A stretch of 9,053 bases of DNA from NCBI RefSeq assembly GCF_023653455.1, contig NZ_JAKEDR010000147.1:1-9053 (forward strand). Reading direction: 5' to 3'. The notes below the pieces were generated by a model that saw only the letters and a program-made list of their open reading frames with translations, was not told the DNA's origin and did not search any database. Position 1 is the first letter of the stretch. Every line of letters starts with the position of its first letter. The DNA comes from Paraclostridium ghonii. GTDB lineage: Bacteria > Bacillota > Clostridia > Peptostreptococcales > Peptostreptococcaceae. Shown here in pieces: positions 1 through 5,702 of this stretch. The position numbers were made by a program, and so were the translations under genes.

Positions 1-760
1 CTTTACTATTATTTGTAGATAGTATTTCCAAATATTTTTTATATGTTTTATTTACATTATATCTAGTAAATACATTTTTTCTATATTGATTTATCGTATA
101 TCTTAAACTATTACTTAATTCCTTGTATGTTTTAAAACTATTTGTAAATCCATCTGAAAACATAACTAATGCATCTATGTCAGATTTATTTATTATATCT
201 ATTTTTAAATCTATATACTTATATGCATCATCTAGGTACATAGAATTTAAAACGCCGTATACCTTACTGTTTTTATTATACTTTACTAAATTAAATTGAT
301 TTGTATATTCAACTATATCTCCATCTCCTATTTGCAAATAAAGCTTAATATTATTTACTAATAAAACCCCTATAAGCGTAGTTCCATAAAGTACATAGTC
401 TACATCATATACATTGGGAATTTTAGTTTTATAATGCTCTATAACATACTGTCTCCACTTTTGTTGAATATTTTTTTGTATACTTTCATTTTCTCTTAGT
501 TCTTCAACTAGTTTTTCTAAACTATTTTCGTCTGTGTCTTTTATTTTAACATATAAATCTGTCAATATATCAATACATGCATTACATGCAAATTCTGAGC
601 CTTTATAACTATATTTACATCTTCTTATTCCATGCCCATCCCCAATTGCACAAATTACCCCATCTTCTAAGTTTTTATATGTTAAATAATCTTGAGAACC
701 TTTATTTTTAAATTTATTTTTATACCCAACAACACTGCTTGAAAATATATTGTATTTCAT
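1..760 (-). CDS. PP2C-family (PPM) protein phosphatase, 3' end outside window
   Basis: The leftward frame is open from an ATG at 758-760 to the window edge, giving 253 codons without a stop. The product looks like a metal-dependent Ser/Thr phosphatase of the PP2C/PPM superfamily. The family landmarks appear in order: KGSQDYL with Asp24 (first metal-binding Asp), CAIGDGHG with Asp41 (the DGxGG motif), YGTTLIGVLL (the GTT strand), LQIGDGDIV around residues 143-150 (GDS-like) and VMFSDGF with Asp203. Only the final Asp-Asp motif is not visible; the frame leaves the window just after NNSK, roughly where that motif is expected. There is no signal peptide or membrane segment, so it is likely cytoplasmic. 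A run of seven G lies 4 bases upstream of the start and serves as the Shine-Dalgarno. Such stand-alone PP2C proteins often sit beside Ser/Thr kinases or VWA proteins, but the neighbour here lies outside the window. Substrate unknown. Family call fairly sure; function inferred. Confidence 0.8.
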   Translation of the reverse strand, partial: MKYNIFSSSVVGYKNKFKNKGSQDYLTYKNLEDGVICAIGDGHGIRRCKYSYKGSEFACNACIDILTDLYVKIKDTDENSLEKLVEELRENESIQKNIQQKWRQYVIEHYKTKIPNVYDVDYVLYGTTLIGVLLVNNIKLYLQIGDGDIVEYTNQFNLVKYNKNSKVYGVLNSMYLDDAYKYIDLKIDIINKSDIDALVMFSDGFTNSFKTYKELSNSLRYTINQYRKNVFTRYNVNKTYKKYLEILSTNNSK

Positions 761-763
761 CCA

Positions 764-790
764 ACCCCCCCTGACTTACTATTTATTATA
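764..790 (-). promoter_or_regulatory. Possible -10 element and G7 ribosome binding site of the phosphatase gene
   Basis: On the minus strand a TATAAT box lies at 785-790, and an A followed by seven G (765-772) lies just before the ATG at 760. No good -35 is seen 16-18 bases upstream of the TATAAT; that stretch is the T-tract of the neighbouring terminator. The -10 call is therefore weak, while the G-run ribosome binding site is clear. Confidence 0.35.
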
Positions 791-801
791 TTAATAAACA
801 T

Positions 802-831
802 AAAAAAAAGTACAGCGTATCCTGTACTTTT
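802..831 (-). terminator. Intrinsic terminator of the small membrane protein gene
   Basis: The arms AAAAGTACAG (806-815) and CTGTACTTTT (822-831) form a perfect 10-bp stem with a 6-base loop. Read leftward, the stem runs into an uninterrupted T-tract (802-809). It begins at the stop codon of the 108-residue gene and separates that gene from the phosphatase gene downstream. Confidence 0.85.
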
Positions 832-1157
832 TAAGATATTTTTCTTCTTCTAATTGTTTCTCTACTTCTAGTAGGTCTTTTAGCCGCTTTAGCAACTTTG
901 CTTCGTCTTTGATTTCTAACACTAAATATTCTTTTACTATCGCATAAAACCCAACATGGTGTCAGTGTTAAAACCATAGCCATTGTTAGCATAATATAAT
1001 ATCTAAATCCTATGAATATCCCATTAAAAGCATTAACTAAAATTAAAATACTAATAATACTTACGGATATTACAGATGATAATACAAATATTTTCGAAAT
1101 GTCTGAAAACGTCCTAGTAATTCTTGCCATTTTTTTATTTTTCAGGCTACTTTTCAT
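831..1157 (-). CDS. Small two-span membrane protein with Arg/Lys-rich C-terminal tail, function unknown
   Basis: This is a hypothetical protein of 108 residues starting MKSSLKNKKMARITRTF. I chose the ATG at 1155-1157 because an AGGGGG ribosome binding site lies 7 bases upstream; the frame extends to an ATG at 1256, but that start has no good ribosome binding site. A basic N-terminus is followed by two hydrophobic segments (about residues 22-45 and 48-72), the second ending TPCWVLC. The last ~35 residues carry about 15 Lys/Arg and very few acids, ending TIRRRKIS. Two spans with basic flanks put both ends in the cytoplasm by the positive-inside rule. I recognise no domain. It is transcribed away from cotE, with its own likely promoter at 1208-1236 and its own terminator. 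Whether it is sporulation-linked like cotE cannot be told from the sequence. The tail could contact nucleic acid or acidic lipid headgroups, but that is speculation. Confidence 0.7.
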   Translation of the reverse strand: MKSSLKNKKMARITRTFSDISKIFVLSSVISVSIISILILVNAFNGIFIGFRYYIMLTMAMVLTLTPCWVLCDSKRIFSVRNQRRSKVAKAAKRPTRSRETIRRRKIS

Positions 1158-1207
1158 GTTTATGCCCCCTAATATAAACAAATAATACATAGTTCTTATA
1201 TATAATA

Positions 1208-1236
1208 AATATAGCAAATTTGTATAAAAATAGCAA
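1208..1236 (-). promoter_or_regulatory. Sigma-A-like promoter for the small membrane protein gene
   Basis: On the minus strand TTGCTA (1231-1236) and TATATT (1208-1213) are separated by exactly 17 bases, a good fit to a vegetative promoter. The predicted transcript start is near 1200, about 45 bases before the ATG at 1157. Other AT-rich matches exist nearby, so the assignment is moderate. Confidence 0.4.
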
Positions 1237-1253
1237 TTCTTATTAGTAACATT

Positions 1254-1304
1254 CATAAGTTATAATTAATAAGTTAAATTAATAATAACTTTAAAAAGGA
1301 GTGA
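1254..1304 (+). promoter_or_regulatory. Candidate sigma-K-type -10 and ribosome binding site of cotE
   Basis: CATAAGTTA at 1254-1262 matches the CATANNNTA -10 pattern described for the mother-cell factor sigma-K, which is known to drive cotE in C. difficile. No AC dinucleotide is found at the usual -35 distance. An overlapping TATAAT (1261-1266) could instead be a sigma-A -10, but it lacks a -35. AAAGGAGTGA at 1295-1304 is a strong ribosome binding site and decides in favour of the TTG start at 1310. Confidence 0.35.
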
Positions 1305-1309
1305 TTTAT

Positions 1310-3070
1310 TTGCCATGTCTTCCTAATTTAGGTGCTAAGGCTCCTAACTTCAGTGCAAATACAACGCAAGGCCCTATTAAATTATCCGATTATAAAGGAA
1401 AATGGGTTGTGTTGTTTTCTCATCCTGGAGATTTCACACCAGTATGTACAACAGAATTTTTATCTTTTGCAAAATATTATTGTAATTTCCAAAAAAGAAA
1501 TACTGAACTTATAGGACTTAGTGTTGATAGTAATAGTTCACATTTAGCTTGGTTATATAATATATTTTTGCATACAGGTATTGAAATTCCATTCCCTGTA
1601 ATAGATGACAGAAAAATGGAAATTTCTAAGTTATATGGAATGATTTCAGAACAAATGAGTGATTCATCTACAATAAGATCCGTTTTTATAATAGACCCAA
1701 ATCAAATTTTAAGAACAATCTTATATTATCCATTAACTACAGGCAGAAATATTCCTGAAATAGTTAGAATAATAGATGCTCTTCAAACTTCAGACGAACA
1801 CAATGTTTTTACACCTGCAAATTGGCTTCCTGGAATGCCTGTTATATTACCACCTCCAAAAACTTTTAAAGAATTAAAGGAAAGAATTAAAAGCTGTGAC
1901 AAAAACAAAAGTTGTATGGATTGGTATTTATGTTTTATAAATGACAAAGATACTAACAATAAACATTTAGACTATAACACTAAGTCCAATTCTAAATGTA
2001 GACCTCAAATAGACTCCCCTAAAAATACTATTCCAATTAATCCTAATTGTCCTGATTTAAGTAGGGTTGTAGGAACGTATGTTTTAGGAGATCCGACTAC
2101 TGTTGATCCATTTTTACTTGATTTTGTGGCATATGCATTTGTTGAGATAAAACCTGATGGTACTTTATTTGTCCCAACTCCTCGTTACTTGCGTCAGCTA
2201 GTTTCACTTCGTAATAGCAATCCTGATCTTCAAGTAATTGCAGCTATTGGAGGATGGGGTCAAGATGGTTTTTCAGATGCTGCATTAACTCCAGCTTCTA
2301 GATATAACTTTGCTAGACAAGCAAACTCACTTATAAAACAGTATGACTTAGATGGTATAGATATAGATTGGGAGTATCCTGGAACTAGTGGTGGAGGTAT
2401 TAAATCTAGACCTCAAGATAGGGAAAATTTTACGCTTTTACTAACAGCACTTAGAGATGTAATTGGCTCAAATAAATGGTTAACCGTTGCAGGTACTGGA
2501 TCAAAAGAATATATAACTAAAAGTGCAGAGATAGATAAAATAGCTCCTTTAGTTGATTATTTTAATTTAATGAGTTATGACTTTACAGCTGGCGAAACTG
2601 GAGAGAAAGGTCAAAGACATCAATCAAACTTATATACGTCTCCTCTTTCTTTACCAGGATATAGTGTAGATATAATGATAAATAACTTAATTGAGGCTGG
2701 AATGCCATCTGAAAAAATATTAATGGGAATTCCTTTCTATGGTAGGTTAGGTGCTAAAATAACTAAATCATATGATCAACTTAGAAAAGATTTCATAAAT
2801 AAAAATGGATATGTATATAAATTTGACAAAGAAGCCAAAGTTCCATATTTAGTAAAAGATAATGAATTTGCTATGTCTTATGACGATATGTTGTCTATTT
2901 ATCTAAAGACTCAATATGTTATAGATAATTGCCTTGGAGGTGTTTTCTCTTGGATGGCTCCTTATGACAAAGCTAATATCCTTGCAAAGGCAATGAGCGA
3001 TGGAATTAATAGCCCTAATGAGTTAAGACGTGAAATAGAAGAAACATATGGTCCAAATTTTTTAAGTTAA
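1310..3070 (+). CDS. cotE: CotE-like spore coat protein: 1-Cys peroxiredoxin fused to GH18 chitinase
   Basis: A 586-residue bifunctional protein. Residues ~5-205 are a Prx6-type peroxiredoxin: PGDFTPVCTTE carries the peroxidatic Cys46, with Arg123 in TIRSVFIIDP and the family signature YPLTTGRN. A Cys-containing linker (~205-250) leads to a glycoside hydrolase 18 domain (~252-575). This has the AAIGGWG strand, the catalytic DGIDIDWEYP motif (Asp348, Asp351, Asp353, Glu355 as acid), MSYDF with Tyr423 and a C-terminal FSWM Trp548. All key residues of both enzymes are present, so peroxide reduction and chitin-type hydrolysis are both plausible. No signal peptide is seen, as expected for a coat protein made in the mother cell. 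I chose TTG at 1310 because AAAGGAG lies 8 bases upstream; the in-frame GTG at 1301 overlaps that site and would add three residues. It is a single-gene unit with its own terminator. C. difficile CotE is longer (about 712 residues as I recall). Identity strong; the coat role is inferred from that homologue. Confidence 0.93.
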   Translation: MPCLPNLGAKAPNFSANTTQGPIKLSDYKGKWVVLFSHPGDFTPVCTTEFLSFAKYYCNFQKRNTELIGLSVDSNSSHLAWLYNIFLHTGIEIPFPVIDDRKMEISKLYGMISEQMSDSSTIRSVFIIDPNQILRTILYYPLTTGRNIPEIVRIIDALQTSDEHNVFTPANWLPGMPVILPPPKTFKELKERIKSCDKNKSCMDWYLCFINDKDTNNKHLDYNTKSNSKCRPQIDSPKNTIPINPNCPDLSRVVGTYVLGDPTTVDPFLLDFVAYAFVEIKPDGTLFVPTPRYLRQLVSLRNSNPDLQVIAAIGGWGQDGFSDAALTPASRYNFARQANSLIKQYDLDGIDIDWEYPGTSGGGIKSRPQDRENFTLLLTALRDVIGSNKWLTVAGTGSKEYITKSAEIDKIAPLVDYFNLMSYDFTAGETGEKGQRHQSNLYTSPLSLPGYSVDIMINNLIEAGMPSEKILMGIPFYGRLGAKITKSYDQLRKDFINKNGYVYKFDKEAKVPYLVKDNEFAMSYDDMLSIYLKTQYVIDNCLGGVFSWMAPYDKANILAKAMSDGINSPNELRREIEETYGPNFLS

Positions 3071-3107
3071 AAAATAGCCTATCTATAAAGATAGGCTATT
3101 TTTTAAC
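3066..3107 (+). terminator. Strong intrinsic terminator of cotE
   Basis: A perfect 19-bp stem (3066-3084 with 3089-3107) closes over the loop ATAA. The core arms are AGCCTATCT and AGATAGGCT, and the outer A and T runs provide the T-tract. It overlaps the cotE stop codon and isolates cotE from the riboswitch unit downstream. Confidence 0.92.
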
Positions 3108-3110
3108 TTT

Positions 3111-3155
3111 AAAAATTTAAATTTTTATTTACAATTTCATTTAATATGCTATAAT
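3111..3155 (+). promoter_or_regulatory. Vegetative promoter with extended -10 for the lysine riboswitch/transporter unit
   Basis: TTTACA (3128-3133) and TATAAT (3150-3155) are 16 bases apart. TG at 3147-3148, one base before the -10, makes it an extended -10. A 16-base AT palindrome at 3111-3126 lies directly upstream of the -35 and may act as an UP-like element. The predicted start is near 3162, just before the riboswitch. Confidence 0.7.
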
Positions 3156-3183
3156 AAAATACATAAAATTAAACAGAATATAA

Positions 3184-3354
3184 CTAAATGGTAGAGGTCG
3201 CATCATTAAATAGTACTATTACTGAGGTAAAGCACCTATGATTTAATAGGAAAGGGAATGATGCCGAAATGTATAAGTTAAGCTTAAAACTTATATGTTG
3301 GGGTTATGTATAAGATATATAACACTGTCACTTTATGTGGAGGGCTATCTTTAG
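3184..3354 (+). promoter_or_regulatory. Lysine riboswitch (L-box) aptamer
   Basis: The stretch holds the conserved blocks of the lysine aptamer in the right order: GGTAGAGGTCGC (3190-3201), an AGTA and a GAGG in the second arm, AAAGGGAATGATGCCGAAAT (about 3252-3271), ACTGTCAC (3324-3331) and GTGGAGGGCTATC (3337-3349). P1 forms from CTAAA plus GGTAG (3184-3194, one bulged T) with CTATC plus TTTAG (3345-3354). Two further hairpins are visible: TATAAGTT with AACTTATA (after 3271) and GTTATGTAT with ATATAAC (about 3303-3323). The aptamer lies between a promoter and a terminator and directly precedes a transporter gene, so lysine should turn that gene off. A covariance-model hit would settle the call. 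Confidence 0.9.
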
Positions 3355-3426
3355 ATTAACGTTATTATATTATTGAAACTATAATTTCAGGTCTAGGAGT
3401 ATCTCTTTATATTCTTAGGCCTTTTT
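3347..3426 (+). terminator. Riboswitch expression platform: regulated terminator and antiterminator
   Basis: AGGTCTAGGAGT (3389-3400) pairs with ATTCTTAGGCCT (3411-3422) over 12 bp, with G-U wobbles and a 10-base loop, followed by five T (3422-3426). This is an intrinsic terminator. Its 5' arm can instead pair with the 3' arm of P1: 3347-3357 with 3390-3400, ten of eleven positions with one C-A mismatch. P1 and the antiterminator therefore compete, as expected for an OFF switch in which lysine stabilises P1 and frees the terminator. Confidence 0.8.
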
Positions 3427-3482
3427 CAGTATCATTCTCCATTTCACGTTATATTCTCAATACATTATTTGGAGGTTAAGTT

Positions 3483-4904
3483 ATGTTAAAAAAAGAAAAA
3501 AGACAAGCTTCACTCGGCGATTCGATTTTGTGTATAGGATTTTTAGTTTTTATACTATCTATATCATTGACTAAATTAGAACTTTCCGCTCATATACCTT
3601 TAGTATTAGGTGGTGTCTTCTGTGGATTTATTGCTATATTTAAATTAGGCTTTACATGGAAAGAACTTGAAGAAGGTATATTATCAACTATAAACTCTAC
3701 TATGCAAGCTATTATAATTTTATTAATTGTAGGCATGTTAATTGGTACATGGATAATTTCAGGAGTTGTCCCAAGTATGATATATTGGGGACTAAACATA
3801 ATTTCTCCAGGAATATTTTTAGTTGCTACAACTATAATATGTTCTATAGTATCTATATCTACAGGTTCTTCTTGGACTACAGTTGGTACTATAGGTATAG
3901 CTCTTTTAGGTATAGGAAGTGCTCTTGGAATTCCTAAAGAAATAATAGCTGGTGCTATCATTTCAGGTGCATACTTTGGAGATAAAATGTCTCCACTTTC
4001 AGATACAACAAACCTAGCTCCTGCTATGGCTGGTACTAATTTATTTACACATATAAAACACATGCTTTACTCAACTATACCAGCATATGTTATTTCACTT
4101 ATTATATATGCTGTAATTGGATTTAGATATGCAGGTCAAACTATAGATAATAGTCAAATTTTACAAATACAACAAGCTTTAGCTTCAAATTATAATACAC
4201 TATCTCCTTTGTTACTGCTAATACCTGTTATGGTTATAGTAATGGTTATATTTAAAGTTCCCGCTGTTCCAGGATTAATTATAGGTACATTACTTGGAGG
4301 CTTCGTAGCTATAATTTTCCAGGGTACTTCAATTAAAGAAGTTTTAGAGGTTGCTCAAGTTGGTTATACATCAAATAGTGGAATGGCCTTTGTCGATGAA
4401 CTATTAACTCGTGGTGGACTTGATAGTATGCTAGGTACAGTATCACTTATGTTATGTGCATTAACTACAGGTGGAATACTTGAAAAGACTGGAATGTTAG
4501 AAGCTTTAGCTTCTGCTATATTAAAATTTGCAAAAGGAACTTTTGGTTTAGTTGCTGCAACTATCTTTACGTGTATAGGAACTAATTTAGCAGTAGCTGA
4601 TCAGTACTTAGCAATAGTACTACCTGGAAGTATGTATAAAGAAGCATTTAAAAAGCAAGGTCTTCGCCCTGAAAATCTTTCTCGTGCATTAGAAGACAGT
4701 GCAACTATAACATCTCCTCTTATTCCTTGGAATACATGTGGTGCATACATGAGTGCTACTCTTGGAGTTGGTTCATTTGCATTTTTACCATTTGCATTTT
4801 TCAATTTACTATGTCCTTTAATTTCATTGACTTTAGCTGCTACAGGATTTGGTATTACAAAATTATCAGATGAAAATGATGAACTTAAAAGTTCTGTTGC
4901 ATAA
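3483..4904 (+). CDS. NhaC-family secondary transporter under lysine riboswitch control, probable lysine permease
   Basis: A 473-residue polytopic membrane protein with about 11-12 hydrophobic spans and a short charged cytoplasmic N-terminus (MLKKEKRQ). It belongs to the NhaC Na+/H+ antiporter family. The signatures are STGSSWTTVGTIGIALLG (about residues 125-142), GAYFGDKMSPLSDTTNLAPA (about 163-182, Asp167), TNLAVADQYLAIVLPGS (from 367) and LEDSATITSPLIPWNTCGAY (about 403-422). Length is normal for the family. GGAGG at 3471-3475 lies 7 bases before the ATG. Sequence family alone would suggest Na+/H+ antiport, but the lysine riboswitch in its leader argues for amino-acid transport. Comparative genomics has placed an NhaC-superfamily protein, named LysW, under L-box control as a predicted lysine transporter. 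It is a single-gene unit, expected to be repressed when lysine is plentiful. Family certain; substrate inferred. Confidence 0.9.
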   Translation: MLKKEKRQASLGDSILCIGFLVFILSISLTKLELSAHIPLVLGGVFCGFIAIFKLGFTWKELEEGILSTINSTMQAIIILLIVGMLIGTWIISGVVPSMIYWGLNIISPGIFLVATTIICSIVSISTGSSWTTVGTIGIALLGIGSALGIPKEIIAGAIISGAYFGDKMSPLSDTTNLAPAMAGTNLFTHIKHMLYSTIPAYVISLIIYAVIGFRYAGQTIDNSQILQIQQALASNYNTLSPLLLLIPVMVIVMVIFKVPAVPGLIIGTLLGGFVAIIFQGTSIKEVLEVAQVGYTSNSGMAFVDELLTRGGLDSMLGTVSLMLCALTTGGILEKTGMLEALASAILKFAKGTFGLVAATIFTCIGTNLAVADQYLAIVLPGSMYKEAFKKQGLRPENLSRALEDSATITSPLIPWNTCGAYMSATLGVGSFAFLPFAFFNLLCPLISLTLAATGFGITKLSDENDELKSSVA

Positions 4905-4907
4905 GTT

Positions 4908-4937
4908 AAGGATGGGAATTTCCCATCCTTTTATTTT
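4908..4937 (+). terminator. Terminator between the convergent transporter and activase genes
   Basis: AAGGATGGGA (4908-4917) and TCCCATCCTT (4921-4930) form a perfect 10-bp stem with a 3-base loop. A T-rich tail follows on the plus strand (TTTTATTTTTTA), so it ends the transporter transcript. The leftward activase gene stops at 4931. On that strand the tail is only TT then AACTT, so activity in that direction is less certain. Confidence 0.85.
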
Positions 4938-5689
4938 TTATATCCAATAATCGCAGCTCCTAATGCTCCTATTATTTGAGTATCCTCAGCTATGAATATT
5001 TTTTTACCTAAATTTTTTTCAATCATCTTTACTAAAACACTACTTTTAGCAACTCCTCCAGTAAATGCTATATCATCTAATATATCAATCCTAGACAACA
5101 TAGCCTCTGACCTATTTGCTATAGATTGAAGTATTCCTGATGCTATGGATTCTTTAGATATATTTTTAGCTAGCAAACTAATAATTTCTGATTCTGCAAA
5201 AACAGTGCACATACTTGATATATCTTGTGGTATAGAATCTTTTGCTAATTTATCAATGCTCTCTACATCACTTCCTAATAAATTAGATGTGACTTGTAAA
5301 AATCTCCCTGTTCCTGCTGCACATTTATCATTCATTATAAAGTTTGATACATTTCCACAGTCATCTAAATTTATAACCTTACTATCTTGCCCACCTATAT
5401 CTAATATTGTTCTTATATTATTGTTTAAAAAGTGTATTCCTTTTGCATGGCATGTTATTTCTGTAACTTTCTTATCTACAAAGTCCATACTAACTCTTCC
5501 ATACCCAGTTCCTATAACTTTTTTTAATTTATCTTTGTCTATATCACAAATAAGTTTTTTATAAACTTCTAGCGATGTACTTTTAGGACTCCAACCTGTT
5601 GGTATTATAATTTTTCGGGCTATTTTTTCTCCATCAAATAAAATACCTTTTGTTGCTACAGACCCAGAGTCTATACCTATACTATACAT
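4931..5689 (-). CDS. ATP-dependent activase (HgdC/BadF/YjiL family) of the dehydratase-like protein
   Basis: A 252-residue member of the BadF/BadG/BcrA/HgdC ATPase family with the ASKHA fold. Such proteins form a dimer around a [4Fe-4S] cluster and use ATP to inject low-potential electrons into a partner iron-sulfur protein. Motifs seen: GIDSGSVATKG (phosphate 1, residues 5-15), IGTGYGR (59-65), DIGGQDSK (97-104, phosphate 2), NDKCAAGTGRF with Cys123, CTVFAESE with Cys161, FTGGVAKS (adenosine loop) and a C-terminal GALGAA. Cys123 and Cys161 are the expected cluster ligands contributed by each subunit. Length is typical. The start has AGGGGG six bases upstream. Only 13 bases separate it from the gene upstream, so the two are surely co-transcribed, and that gene is the likely partner. 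A soluble cytoplasmic protein, oxygen-sensitive by family. Family certain; exact partner chemistry inferred. Confidence 0.93.
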   Translation of the reverse strand: MYSIGIDSGSVATKGILFDGEKIARKIIIPTGWSPKSTSLEVYKKLICDIDKDKLKKVIGTGYGRVSMDFVDKKVTEITCHAKGIHFLNNNIRTILDIGGQDSKVINLDDCGNVSNFIMNDKCAAGTGRFLQVTSNLLGSDVESIDKLAKDSIPQDISSMCTVFAESEIISLLAKNISKESIASGILQSIANRSEAMLSRIDILDDIAFTGGVAKSSVLVKMIEKNLGKKIFIAEDTQIIGALGAAIIGYKK

Positions 5690-5702
5690 AACATCCCCCT
5701 AT

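Noticed and set aside
1158..1256. N-terminal extension of the small membrane protein to an ATG at 1256
   Set aside because: It has no ribosome binding site, would place the likely promoter (1208-1236) inside the gene, and reads as an AT-rich Tyr/Leu/Ile stretch. The ATG at 1157 has AGGGGG at good spacing.
1332..1514. Short plus-strand frame inside cotE
   Set aside because: It overlaps the well-supported peroxiredoxin domain in another frame, with no separate initiation signal.
3184..3426. T-box leader or another amino-acid riboswitch
   Set aside because: No T-box sequence (TGGNACCGCG-like) is present, while the ordered AGAGGTCGC, GGGAATGATGCCGAA, ACTGTCA and GGAGGGCTATC blocks are those of the lysine aptamer.
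3590..4063. Long antisense open frame within the transporter gene
   Set aside because: It is the mirror of a strongly coding transporter frame, has no ribosome binding site and matches no family. The same applies to shorter antisense frames over the activase, dehydratase-like and antiporter genes.
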